Part shown: positions 8,086 to 16,800 of the stretch, piece after piece
How the letters are laid out: every line of letters starts with the position of its first letter
Numbering within the stretch: position 1 is the stretch's first letter
Assembly: GCA_965220305.1 (NCBI GenBank)
Contig: OZ244817.1
Location: forward strand, 3,782,001 to 3,846,000
DNA from: G965220305 sp965220305
Lineage (GTDB): Bacteria; Chloroflexota; Dehalococcoidia; Lucifugimonadales; UBA3495
Length of the DNA stretch: 64,000 nucleotides
Direction of reading: 5' to 3'
Position numbers and translations under genes: made by a program
Notes under the pieces: model-generated
What the model saw: only the letters and a program-made list of their open reading frames with translations
What the model was told of the DNA's origin: nothing
Databases searched by the model: none

Positions 8086-8937
8086 ATGAGCACCAAGGAC
8101 CCGGTGTTCGAAAAGAGCCGGAGCATCGAGGATTTGCAGCACCTGCGGCTGATGGCGCTGCTGGAAGAGCTGGTCCGGGACAAGGGAATCATGCGGGCGG
8201 CCCAGGAGTTGAACGTGGACCACCGGACGCTGACCTCGGGACTGGAAACCGGACGGCTGTCCCGGCGGCTGCGCGGCGCGCTGGAAAAGGCGCTCCTGGA
8301 GGGCGGCGGCTCGCCGGCAGCGGAGCAGAAGGATCGCAACGACGAGCTGGCCGGGCGGGTGGAAAAGCTGGAAGGGCAGGTGAATGAAATGGGGGAGGAG
8401 ATAAGCCGGGGGCTGGCCGCCGTGCGGGACGAGGTGAAGGCGCTCAGGAACGAGCACGGCCAGGCGTTGCAGCGCGTTGAATCACGCCTGGCAAAGGTGG
8501 AGGGGAGCGGCGGGGACGCCGAGAAGGAGGAGGGGGAGTCCGGCCCGGTCGGGAGGCCTCCACAGCGGAAGACCCGGCTGCGGCGGGAGTTTCCCGAGCT
8601 GGCGACCCTGGAGCCTGCGGAGGATGACAGGGACGTGTTCGGCGGCGCCTGGGCGTTGATTCGGGAGTGGCGGGAGCTGAAGGAGACCCACCCCAACCGG
8701 GGGAAGGGCCTGGAGTGGCTGCGGCAGGAAGAACGGCTCCTTACGGTGGAGCTTGCGTTGCTGGAGGAGCACGGTCTGACCCTGCCGCCGGAGACCTATC
8801 CATTGCGTGGCCTGGACCGGGGCGCGCAGGTCAACTGGCGGCAGAAGGCGCTGTTTGACACGGGGCGGGCGAGGAACAATCGGGAGATTCTGCTGTGTCC
8901 GCTGCGGGTATTGAGCCTGGGGACGTGGCGAAAGTAG
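8086..8937 (+). CDS. Putative DNA-binding regulator with coiled coil
   Basis: A 283-residue protein starting MSTKDPVFEKSRS, with AAGGAGG 9 nt before the ATG. Residues about 20-60 form a helix-turn-helix-like segment (MRAAQELNVDHRTLTSGLETGRL). A long charged coiled coil follows (about 85-135, with ELAGRVEKLEGQVNEMGEEI), then a basic linker (GRPPQRKTRLRREF) and a C-terminal helical domain with a WALIREWRELKETHP motif. It is probably an oligomeric repressor or a partition-like DNA-binding protein for the mobile element. It is transcribed away from the transfer operon, with repeated operator-like sites between. I do not recognise a named family. The diverged copy of this locus near 50 kb has the leader but no intact counterpart of this gene. 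Confidence 0.7.
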   Translation: MSTKDPVFEKSRSIEDLQHLRLMALLEELVRDKGIMRAAQELNVDHRTLTSGLETGRLSRRLRGALEKALLEGGGSPAAEQKDRNDELAGRVEKLEGQVNEMGEEISRGLAAVRDEVKALRNEHGQALQRVESRLAKVEGSGGDAEKEEGESGPVGRPPQRKTRLRREFPELATLEPAEDDRDVFGGAWALIREWRELKETHPNRGKGLEWLRQEERLLTVELALLEEHGLTLPPETYPLRGLDRGAQVNWRQKALFDTGRARNNREILLCPLRVLSLGTWRK

Positions 8938-9066
8938 CCGATGGAGGCGGGGGACGGGCTGCCAGTTAACTTTTGTTGAACTGGATTGAAATAAACTGAA
9001 CACTTTGGGCAGGGGGTCTTGTAGGCCCTACCCAGGGGAGTCGGAGAGGGAGACAATGACCCCGTT

Positions 9067-9585
9067 GTCAGGCTTTTCCAGTGTTTCCCGCCACAGAAAC
9101 CTGGGGGTCCTTCCCTCGACCCGGGCTGGACGTTTAGTCGCCCTTGAGGGAACGCTGCCGCTGCGGATTTGACGTAGCTCTCCGCAAGCAGCGCGGGCCG
9201 ATGGTTGGAGTGTTCAAGTCCTTCTTCCTCGGTCCGGTCCGGCGGTTGGAGTGTTTAAGTCCTTCTCCCGCTGGACACCGTTCAGCGGTTGGAGTGTTAA
9301 GTCCTTCTTCCGCTGGACACCGTTCAGTGGTCGGAGCTGATCCCTCCGGCTGCTGGGCACCCGTCCGGTGATTGGAGTTGATCGCTCCGGTCATTGGGCG
9401 ATGGGGACGGAGGGTTTGATCGCGCTTCGTTCTCACCCAGGCTGAGGCGTTCGTGGGTCCTGCTCGCGGCGCCCCAGACGGAACCCAACCCACCGGAGCG
9501 CACGGTGCGCTTCACCAGGAAACTCTGCCCCAGGCACGGAATACCAACCCAACGGCGCATCATCGTTGTATAGGAGGTGAACGGC
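9067..9585. repeat. Structured intergenic element, copy 1
   Basis: The copy starts with GGCTTTTCCAGTGTTTC, whose CCAG-GTTTC arm can pair with GAAACCTGG a few bases on. It ends with the hairpin GCGCACGGTGCGC (9498-9510), CTTCACCAGG, and then AGGAGGTGAACG. Two related copies lie at 50682-50965 and 51053-51330. This copy is longer because it includes a 42-bp tandem array. Conserved stems with changed bases suggest RNA or DNA structure is selected. Confidence 0.55.
9203..9411. repeat. Tandem array of five degenerate 42-bp units
   Basis: Units begin GGTTGGAG or a variant at 9203, 9244, 9287, 9329 and 9370 (spacing 41, 43, 42, 41). The first three share GTGTT-AAGTCCTTCT and end near CCGTTCAG; the last two have drifted to GGAG-TGATC-CTCCGG. 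The changing period argues against a protein-coding repeat. Confidence 0.7.
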
Positions 9586-9918
9586 TAGAAACAGGACGGC
9601 ATCCCGGATTCCCTTACACTTCGGACTGACTCTCCTGCGGAGCGGCTGAAACGCTTCGCTTGACCTTCACTTTGCGGTTGGAACGGACAACAAACTCCGG
9701 CCGCTTCCCCACACGGCTGCGGCGCAGTTGCCAGACACAGGCAGCGGCACCGCAGGTTTCACACGCTCCGGTCCGTCGGCGACGACAGCAGGCCGGACGC
9801 TTACCGTTGCAACGCAGTTTCCGCCTGGCTGGTCGGTGACCATCTAGCCAGTTGCCGGACTGCGTTCCTCTCCCTTTCCCTCACTTAGCAGCTTCCCAGG
9901 AATTACACCCTGGCCGAG

Positions 9919-10130
9919 CTGCGTCTTTTGCCAACCCCCAACTCAGGCGTTCTTCGTTGCCTGTCTCACCGTGGGCGCATTGCGTCCAGCGCCGGGCCCG
10001 TTGTGCGGCCTGACGGACAAGACTCTGACCGGACTGCGTCTTGCGCCAACCCCCCACTTCGGCGTTTTCCGTTGCGTGTCTAAGACCGTGGACGGAGTGC
10101 GTCCGGCGTCGGGCGGCTACGGCAACGTCA
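9919..10130. repeat. Two 115-bp tandem units upstream of the multi-HTH gene
   Basis: Units begin CTGCGTCTT at 9919 and 10034. Each has CCAACCCCC, GGCGTT(T/C)T, GTTGC and then TTGCGTCC or GTGCGTCC followed by GCGCCGGGC or GCGTCGGGC. The same unit occurs three times at 51652-51976 ahead of the paralogous gene, again with 114-115-bp spacing. Confidence 0.65.
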
Positions 10131-10278
10131 TCCAATCCACTGCGGGCTGGTGGAGGAACGAGTGAACTGGCAGGAACCCAATGCCCGTCGCCGCTGAGCT
10201 GACGAGGCGGCAACCAAGGGCGGCCGGCTGAGCCGCCACTGACAACTGGATAACTGAAAATCCACAACTTGAAAACGA

Positions 10279-10311
10279 GCGGGGTCGTCCTCATTGCGAG
10301 GGCGGCCCCGC
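10279..10311 (+). promoter_or_regulatory. Leader hairpin of multi-HTH gene, copy A
   Basis: GCGGGGTCGTCCTC pairs over 14 bp (two G-U pairs) with GAGGGCGGCCCCGC around an ATTGC loop, followed by TTTC. It ends 12 nt before the GGAGG of the gene at 10336. Two related hairpins with compensating base changes precede the paralogous gene (52516-52549 and 52625-52653). An attenuator or ribosome-access switch is possible; a terminator for upstream transcripts is the alternative. Confidence 0.6.
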
Positions 10312-10335
10312 TTTCTGTGTTTCGGAGGAAGCGAC

Positions 10336-11544
10336 ATGAAGGCGACTACCAACATCGATACCAACGACACCAAGGCAAGCTTCGGCACCAACGGAAACCC
10401 CGTAACGGCGGCGGAACAGGGACATACCACCCGCAAGCCCGAGAGCGAGCTCCGGGCGGCGGCCCGGCGGCACGGCCTCAACCTGAAAGAACTGGCGGAC
10501 AGGATGGGCGTGAACTACGGCTACCTGTCCTCGGTGGCCAGCGGGCGCCGGCCCTGGACTCCCTTGCTGCGGGAGAGGGCCACGGCGGTCCTGGGCGTGG
10601 TGCCCGGCCAGGGGATCGTCTACCGGCAGGGCGGCCTCGTGGAAGGGGAGAGCACCTGCATCCGGGAGCGCGCCCGCGAGTTGGGCATGAGCCAGAAGGA
10701 CCTGGCCCACCGGGTGGGAGTGTCGGTCGGCTACATGTCGGAAGTGGCGCGGGGCCGGAAGAACATGGGCCCGGCGGTCCAGGCGCGGGTCGAATCGGTG
10801 CTGGGCGGTCCGGTGAAAGTTGGGCCTGCCCAGTGCGCCAACCGGCAGGACGGCAGGGTGAAAGGGAGGGGTCAGAGCAGCTACATCCGGGAGCGGGCCC
10901 GGGAGTTGGGCTATAGCCTTAAGGGCCTGGCGGAACACGTGGGGGTGTCTCGCGGCTACATGACCCAGGTGTCCCGGGGCGAAAGGAGCATGAGCCCGGT
11001 GGTCCAGGCGCGGGTGGAGGCGGCGCTGGACGGTCCCGCCAGGATCGAGCCGGCCCAGCCCCGCAGCGTTGACCCGCGAGCCCTCTGGGACCGCATGGAA
11101 GCCCATGACCTCAGCCAGAACGAGACCGCCCGGCTGGCCGGCATCAGCTCCGGTCATCTCTCCCAGATCATGAACGGCCAGCGAAACGCGTCGGGGGAGG
11201 TGCTGAGGAGGCTGCACGGGGTGCTGTTCCAGCCGTCGGCGGCGGAACTGGTGGTGCCTGCCGAGGTCAAGGTGATGGCCTGGAAGAAGGGCGGGCGCAA
11301 CGGCGTGGTGGTGCGCGGCGCCGGCGGGCCTGGTGCTGGCGGCAATCAGCCTGGCGGCGGCACCGTGCGCATCGGCGGCCGGGTGCCCTGGGGCGCCGAG
11401 GTGGAGTACGCCTACCGCGCCGGTTACGACAGCCGGGGCCAGGTGTCGGTGACCCACGTCGTGGACGAGCGGGGCTATGGCCGGATGTTGACCCAGCCGG
11501 AGCCGTCCGGCTCCGCTCCCGGGGAAGACCGGACCGGCGTCTGA
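10336..11544 (+). CDS. Protein with four tandem XRE-type HTH domains
   Basis: A 402-residue protein. I choose the ATG at 10336 (MKATTNIDTND) because GGAGGAAGCG lies directly upstream and the same start context is found in the paralogue. Four helix-turn-helix units lie at about residues 38-88, 108-157, 183-232 and 249-298, each with the pattern L-L-A-GVS-GY-S-V-GR (for example ELADRMGVNYGYLSSVASGR). The first three units are followed by an RERA/ARVE-AVLG linker helix, and a QGG-V-GES spacer separates units 1 and 2. The C-terminal domain (about 305-390) is basic and glycine-rich (AWKKGGRNGVVVRGAGGP) and ends in a beta-like region. Single-chain arrays of four XRE domains are unusual. The protein probably binds DNA with repeated half-sites; the 115-bp tandem repeats just upstream are candidate targets. 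A decayed three-unit paralogue lies at 52678. Confidence 0.85.
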   Translation: MKATTNIDTNDTKASFGTNGNPVTAAEQGHTTRKPESELRAAARRHGLNLKELADRMGVNYGYLSSVASGRRPWTPLLRERATAVLGVVPGQGIVYRQGGLVEGESTCIRERARELGMSQKDLAHRVGVSVGYMSEVARGRKNMGPAVQARVESVLGGPVKVGPAQCANRQDGRVKGRGQSSYIRERARELGYSLKGLAEHVGVSRGYMTQVSRGERSMSPVVQARVEAALDGPARIEPAQPRSVDPRALWDRMEAHDLSQNETARLAGISSGHLSQIMNGQRNASGEVLRRLHGVLFQPSAAELVVPAEVKVMAWKKGGRNGVVVRGAGGPGAGGNQPGGGTVRIGGRVPWGAEVEYAYRAGYDSRGQVSVTHVVDERGYGRMLTQPEPSGSAPGEDRTGV

Positions 11545-11580
11545 GCGCGGCTACAGAGAGCGACCGACCCTAACGTGAAA

Positions 11581-11615
11581 GGGGAGACCGGCGCCGGTGT
11601 GGCGCCGGTCTCCCC
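11581..11615. terminator. Strong hairpin between convergent genes
   Basis: GGGGAGACCGGCGCC (11581-11595) pairs perfectly with GGCGCCGGTCTCCCC (11601-11615) around a GGTGT loop. It lies between the convergent multi-HTH and TPR genes, so it can end transcription from both sides, although there is no clear T tract. Confidence 0.7.
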
Positions 11616-11651
11616 AAGGTTCTCTATCACGGGGTCTGTTCCGCTGCCGGT

Positions 11652-13082
11652 TCAGCTTTCCTCTCCCTCCGCCTCCGCTTCCTCCAGGGCCTGCTGCCTC
11701 TCCTCCCTAACGGAGGTGTCGTCCGGGTCCAGGCGGATGACCTCGTCGTAGTCCCGTACCACCTTGTCCGGCTCGCCCAGTTCCAGGTACATGATGGCCC
11801 GGTTGCGAAGGGAGTCGATGTCCTCCGGGTCCAGGGCTATGGCCCGCCCGAAGTCCTCCAATGCCTTCTGAAACTCGTCCAGCTCGGCATGGGCGCACCC
11901 CCTCATGTGGTACGCCATCGGGTCCTCCGGGGTCAGTTCGACCAGCCTGTCGAAGTCACTGACCGCCTTCCCGTGCTCTTCCAGCGTGGTGAGGGCGAAA
12001 CCCCGGGCCAGGTACGCGCCGGCGTTGTCCGGGTCGATGCCGATGATGGCGCTGAAGTCCTGGACGCCCCTCTCGTACCGGCCCAGGCGCATGTGGGCCA
12101 TGCCCCGGCTGTGAAGGACGGCCGTGTGGCCGGGGTCCAGTTCAATGACCCTGGTGTAGTCTTCTATCGCCAGCTCGTGTTGCCCCAGGCCGGTGTGGGC
12201 CAGCCCCTTGGCCGTGAGGGTCTCGCCGTTGCCGGGGTCGAGGGCCAGGGACCGGTCCAGGTCCCTCATCGCCTCGTCCTTACGGCCCAAGTTGCCGAGG
12301 GCGACGCCCCGGCCGCGCAGGGCGGCGGCGTTGTCAGGGTCCAAGCCGATGACGGCATCGAAATCCCGAAGGGCGTCGTCGTATGTTCCGAGATTGAGGT
12401 TCGTGATTCCCCTGGCGTAGTGGGCCAGGCCGTAGTTCTGTTCCAGCCCGATGGCGGCGGCGAAGTCGTGGATGGACTTCTCCAGCTCGCCCAGGTCACG
12501 GTATGCCATCCCCCGGTTGTAGCGGGCCTCGGCCAGCCTGGGCTCCAGCTCGATGGCCCGGCCCAGGTCCTCCACCGCCCGCAGGGGCTCTCCCATCTCG
12601 GCATAGGTCAATCCCCGGTTGTACCAGGGGTCGGCCTCGTCGGGAGCCAGGAGGATGGCTGTGTCGAAGTCGCTGACCGCCCCGGCCAGGTTGCCCTGCT
12701 GGGCGTGGCACGCCCCCCGGCTGTAGTGGGCCACCGCGGCCGGGGGCCAGCCGGATGGCGGTGTCGTAGTCCTCCACCGCCGCACGGTGCTCCCCCAGTT
12801 CGGCATTGGCGTTAGCTCTGCCCAGGTGGGCGTCCGCATTATCGGGGTCGAGGTCGATGACGCTGCCGTCCTCCGCCGCCCGGCGGTGCTCCCCCAGTTG
12901 GTTGTACAGCAGGCCCCTGAGAGTCAGGGCTTCGGTGTCGTCGGGATTCGCCTCAATCTTTTCCGTCAGACCCACGATCTCCGGCCAAGGCCCTCGCCGC
13001 CCAGGGCCTCCATCATCCGGCGGAACTCACCGTCGTCCTCTGACGGCTCCTGTGGGTCCATCCCGCCGTGTTCCCCGGCCAT
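11652..13082 (-). pseudogene. TPR-repeat protein, frameshifted
   Basis: Tandem tetratricopeptide repeats of 34 residues fill the sequence (for example ADPWYNRGLTYAEMGEP, AEARYNRGMAYRDLGE, DNAGAYLARGFALTTLEEHG), about 11 in all, ending in an acidic tail (ALEEAEAEGEES). The best start is the ATG at 13082 (MAGEHGGMDPQEP) after GGGAGGAGCG. That frame is lost near 12990 and repeats resume from about 12975, then shift again at a CCCCC run near 12740, after AIRLAP and before AVAHYSRG. With both indels corrected the protein would be about 475 residues. TPR proteins are protein-interaction scaffolds; no enzymatic domain is seen. The indels may be sequencing errors in homopolymers or true decay. Confidence 0.7.
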
Positions 13083-13338
13083 GACGCTCCTCCCGTATGT
13101 CCTGACAGCCCGCTACCCGACAGGTTCCCCGTTGCGGGACTGGCGCGAACGATGCCCTTATGAACGATGCCCGTATGATGGTGCAGCCGGTGCCACAATG
13201 CAACGCCGGTTTGTCAGTCGGCGCTCTGCTGCCGTGGTGCTGCCATTTGAGGGAGGCGGGGGAACAATGCAATCCCCTTCGCAATGCGAAGGGGACATCT
13301 CTCTGGTGGAACCGCCGTGTATGCCGCCCTTTTTTGTT
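13083..13338. other. Gap without a clear gene
   Basis: This stretch holds the upstream region of the TPR gene and the 3' side of the XRE gene. A partial repeat GAACGATGCCC(T/G)TATGA occurs twice near 13146-13178. Nothing else is supported. Confidence 0.4.
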
Positions 13339-13680
13339 TCAGCCGCCTCGCCGGCCTGCGGCTTGTTTCCTTGGGCTTCGGCACAGGCGGGGGACGCCCG
13401 GGGCGGGCCTGTCACCCCGCGTTTCGTCCGGGAACTTCCACGCGGTGAACAGCTGGCCCAGGCCCAGGTCGTGGGCCAGCTCCAGCAGCGCCATCTGGTG
13501 CCGCAGAATGGGCCGCACCCCGTCCTTCCAGCGTTTCAGGTTGAGGGCAGAGGTACCCAGGCGGCGCGCCAACTCTGCCCAGGACAAGCCCGACTCCTCC
13601 TTGAAGCGCACCAGGCGCTGCGGGAAGTCGTCGGGGAAGACGTAGGTGATTCTGCTGTGATGAGTGTGCTGTCGAGGCAT
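13339..13680 (-). CDS. XRE-type transcriptional regulator, MPRQ family copy 1
   Basis: A 113-residue protein starting MPRQHTHHSRITYVFP at the ATG at 13680, with TGGGAGGG about 9 nt upstream. An XRE helix-turn-helix lies at about residues 25-70 (SGLSWAELARRLGTSALNLKRWKDG), followed by HQMALLELAHDLGLGQLF. It is clearly related along its length to the regulator at 17273-17695 (shared MPRQ-T-HSR-T, FP-DF--RL-RFKE-SGLSWAE-AR-LGT, RW--G-RP). It is likely a small cytoplasmic repressor. Its neighbours are a secreted LRR protein upstream and a TPR gene downstream; its target is unknown. Confidence 0.8.
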   Translation of the reverse strand: MPRQHTHHSRITYVFPDDFPQRLVRFKEESGLSWAELARRLGTSALNLKRWKDGVRPILRHQMALLELAHDLGLGQLFTAWKFPDETRGDRPAPGVPRLCRSPRKQAAGRRGG

Positions 13681-13853
13681 CGCACAAACCCTCCCAGAAC
13701 ACAGCCGGAGATTCTCTCCAGTGTGAGGACAAGCATCCCCACTCCAAGTCCGCCTCGGACCCTGGAAGTTCCGGTTCCCGGCCGGGACGCTTGCCTCACC
13801 CGTCAATATGTGCGGGCATTTTTCCGTTGGCCCCCGTCACCCCGCCCCCGTCC

Positions 13854-16800
13854 TTACGGGTCCACGTTGACGTAGTTGGACTGGTCGCCCGCTCCGGCCT
13901 CGTTGATGGCCTTCACCCGGTACACGTGCTGTGTTCCCGCCGTCACGTTCGTGTCGGTGAAGGTGGTCGCCGTGCTGCCCGTATTTTCCACGTACACCAG
14001 CAGCGTCTTCTCCCCCTCGTAGGGCCGCCGCCGCAGGATCTGATAGCCGGTGACCGAATCGCTGTCGAGGGCCTCCCAGGTCAGGGTCACCGAGCCGTCG
14101 GCGTTCACCGTGGCCGTCAGGTTCGTCGGGGCGGGCGGCGGCTCCGTGGGTTCCGCTTCCACCACCGCTGCTGTGGCCGCGCTGGTCAGGGTCTCTTCAT
14201 TGCCCGCGTCGTCGGTGAAGCTCACCTTCACCCTGATGGTCTTGCCCTCGTCGGCGTCCGCCAGGGTGTAAGTAGAGCCCGTCGCGCCCTGGATGTCGGC
14301 GCCGTCGGCCAGCCACTGGTAGCTATAGGCTACGTTGCTCAGGCCGTCCTCGTCGGCGATGCCGGAGGCGTCCGCCGTCAGGGTCTGCCCCACCTGGGCC
14401 GTGCCCGTGATGCCGGGCGCGCCGGTGGCCGGGGCGTTCTGGTCGGGTTCCGGTTCAGGCTGCGCCGGGGTCACGTTGACGTAGTTGGACTGCTCGCCCG
14501 CGCCAGCAGCGTTGACCGCCTGCACCCGGTACACATGCTGGATTTCCGCCGCCACGCCGGTATCGGTGTAGGTGGTCGCTGTGCTTTCGGTGTCCGCCAC
14601 ATAGACCAGCAGGGTTTTCTCCCCCTCGCTGGGGCGACGACGCAGAACTCGGTAGCCGGTGACCGAATCGTCGTCCGGGGCCTCCCAATTCAGGGTCACC
14701 GAGCCGTCCTCGTTGACCGTCGCCGTGAGGTTCTGCGGCGCCGGCGGCGGCTCCGTGGGTTCCTCCTGCGCTACCGCTGCCGTGGCCGCGCTGGACAAGG
14801 ACTCTGCGTTGCCTACGTCGTCGGTGAAGCTCACCCGCACTTTGATGATCTTCCCTTCGTCGGCTGCCACCAGGGTATAAGTGGCGCCCGTCGCTCCCTG
14901 GATTTCCGTGTCCCGGCTGGAGAGCCACTGGTAGCTGAACGTCACCCCGCTCAGGCCGTCCGCATCCGCAATCCCGGAGGTGTCCGCCGTCAGCGTCTCC
15001 CCCACCTGGGCCGTGCCGCTGATGGTGGGGGCGCCGGTGGCCGGGGTGTTCTCACTCTCTCCGGGGAGGATCAGGTCATCGCCCAGGCCGGTTTCGACGC
15101 CAGTTGCGTAGTAGGGGTAGGAGACGCCAACCCTGAAATAGACTCTGGGATTCTTGAAAACGGCCGACTCCACGCTGACCGTGACCCGGGGTTGCCCGGT
15201 CCCGCTCGGCGTCACGCTGATCGGCAGGCTCCGGACGCTGCCGCCTTCTACCGTAACGGTGGCGCCTTCTTGAGCTGCGCCCTGGAACGACAGGGTGACT
15301 TTCGTATCGAACGGCGTTCCCTCGGCAATCTTGACCACGAAGGCGTAATCCGCCTGCTGTTCCAACTCCGCCGTAATGGTGAAAGGCGCCCCTGGGTTAC
15401 CCGACAGGTTCAATTCATACAAGTTGGAAAGGCCATCGAACACGCCGTCGGGCAGTGCGCTCAGGTCATTTTCATAGAGGTGCAGGTATTCAAGGCTGGA
15501 AAGGTTGTCGAACACGCCGTCGGGCAGTGCGCTCAGCTCGTTTTCTTCGAGGAACAGGTATTGAAGGTTGGAAAGGCCATCAAACACGCCGTCGGGCAGT
15601 GCGCTCAGCTCGTTGCCATAGAGGTGCAGATCAGCAAGGTTGGAAAGGCCGTCGAACACGCCGTCGGGCAGTGCGCTCAGCTCGTTGGAATTGAGGAGCA
15701 GAATCTCAAGTGCATAAAGGCCGTCGAACACGCCGTCGGGCAGTGCGCTCAGCTCGTTGCCATAGAGGCGCAGATCAGCAAGGCTGGAAAGGCCCTCGAA
15801 CATTCCGCCGGGCAGTGCGCTCAGGCCGTTGTGACTGATGTTCAGGAATTCAAGGCTGGAAAGGCCGTCGAACACGCCGTCGGGCAGTGCGCTCAGCTCG
15901 TTGCGATAGAGGCGCAGATCAGCAAGGCTGGAAAGGTTGTCGAACACGCCGTCGGGCAGTTCACTCAGGTCATTTTCATAGAGGTACAGGCATTCAAGGC
16001 TGGAAAGGTTGTCGAACACGCCGTCGGGCAGTGCGCTCAGGCCGTTGTGACTGATGTTCAGGTATTCAAGGCTGGAAAGGCCATGAAAATCCACCCCCTG
16101 CAACGCTGCGATATTCGTCCTACTGAGCCCAAGCCGACCCGCAATGCTACTCAGGTCGTTAGCGGTCACGGCCGAGCAATCATTGACATCGGGCAGCTTG
16201 GCCAAAATCGCGTCCCGTACCTGCTGGGTGCGGTCGCAGATGCCCGCTGCCGGTTCAGGCGTAGGCGTAGGCGTAGGTGGTGGCGGAGTTGGCGTGGCCA
16301 CCCCCGTAGCCGCGCTGCTCCGCGACTCTGCGTATCCGCCCCGGTCTGTGAAGGACACCCGCACATTGACAGCCTTGCCCGCGTCGGCGTTCGCCAGCGT
16401 GTAGCTGCTGCCAGTGGCTCCCGCTATGTCCGCGGCGGCGGCTCCCTCGCCGGATACCCACTGATAGTAGAACTTCACCCGGTCCAGGCCGTTCTCGTCT
16501 GCAATTCCCGACGTGTCCGCCGTCAGCGTCTCCCCTTCCTGCGCCGTACCGCTTACGGTCGGCGCACCCGTGGCCGGAACGTTGCCGGGCCGGTCCCGCT
16601 TGCCCGATGTATACTCCGATGTGCTGGACATCAAGAGATATTCGGACCAATCCGAAGTGCCATAAGGGTTGTTCGCCCGCACCTGGAAGTAGTAGGAAAA
16701 GCCGGTGTGATTCAGTCCGCTGATGATGGCTCCCGCCCCGTAGAAGGCGATGTCAACGCCGTCGCCCGGCAGGTCGTTCCACCGGGCGTTTCGGTACAAC

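Larger units (their letters stand above)
8938..10278. other. Long non-coding repeat region upstream of the multi-HTH gene
   Basis: I see no convincing gene in these 1.3 kb on either strand. The region contains a structured intergenic element (9067-9585), a 42-bp tandem array inside it (9203-9411) and two 115-bp units (9919-10130). A segment around 9860-9885 shares a run of 28 identical bases (ending CTCTCCCTTTCCCTCAC) with the region near 51592-51616. The whole stretch has a diverged counterpart at 50.7-52.6 kb, so it is conserved although non-coding. Confidence 0.6.

Noticed and set aside
9203..9411. CRISPR array
   Set aside because: Units follow each other without unique spacers and are degenerate; no cas genes are in the window.
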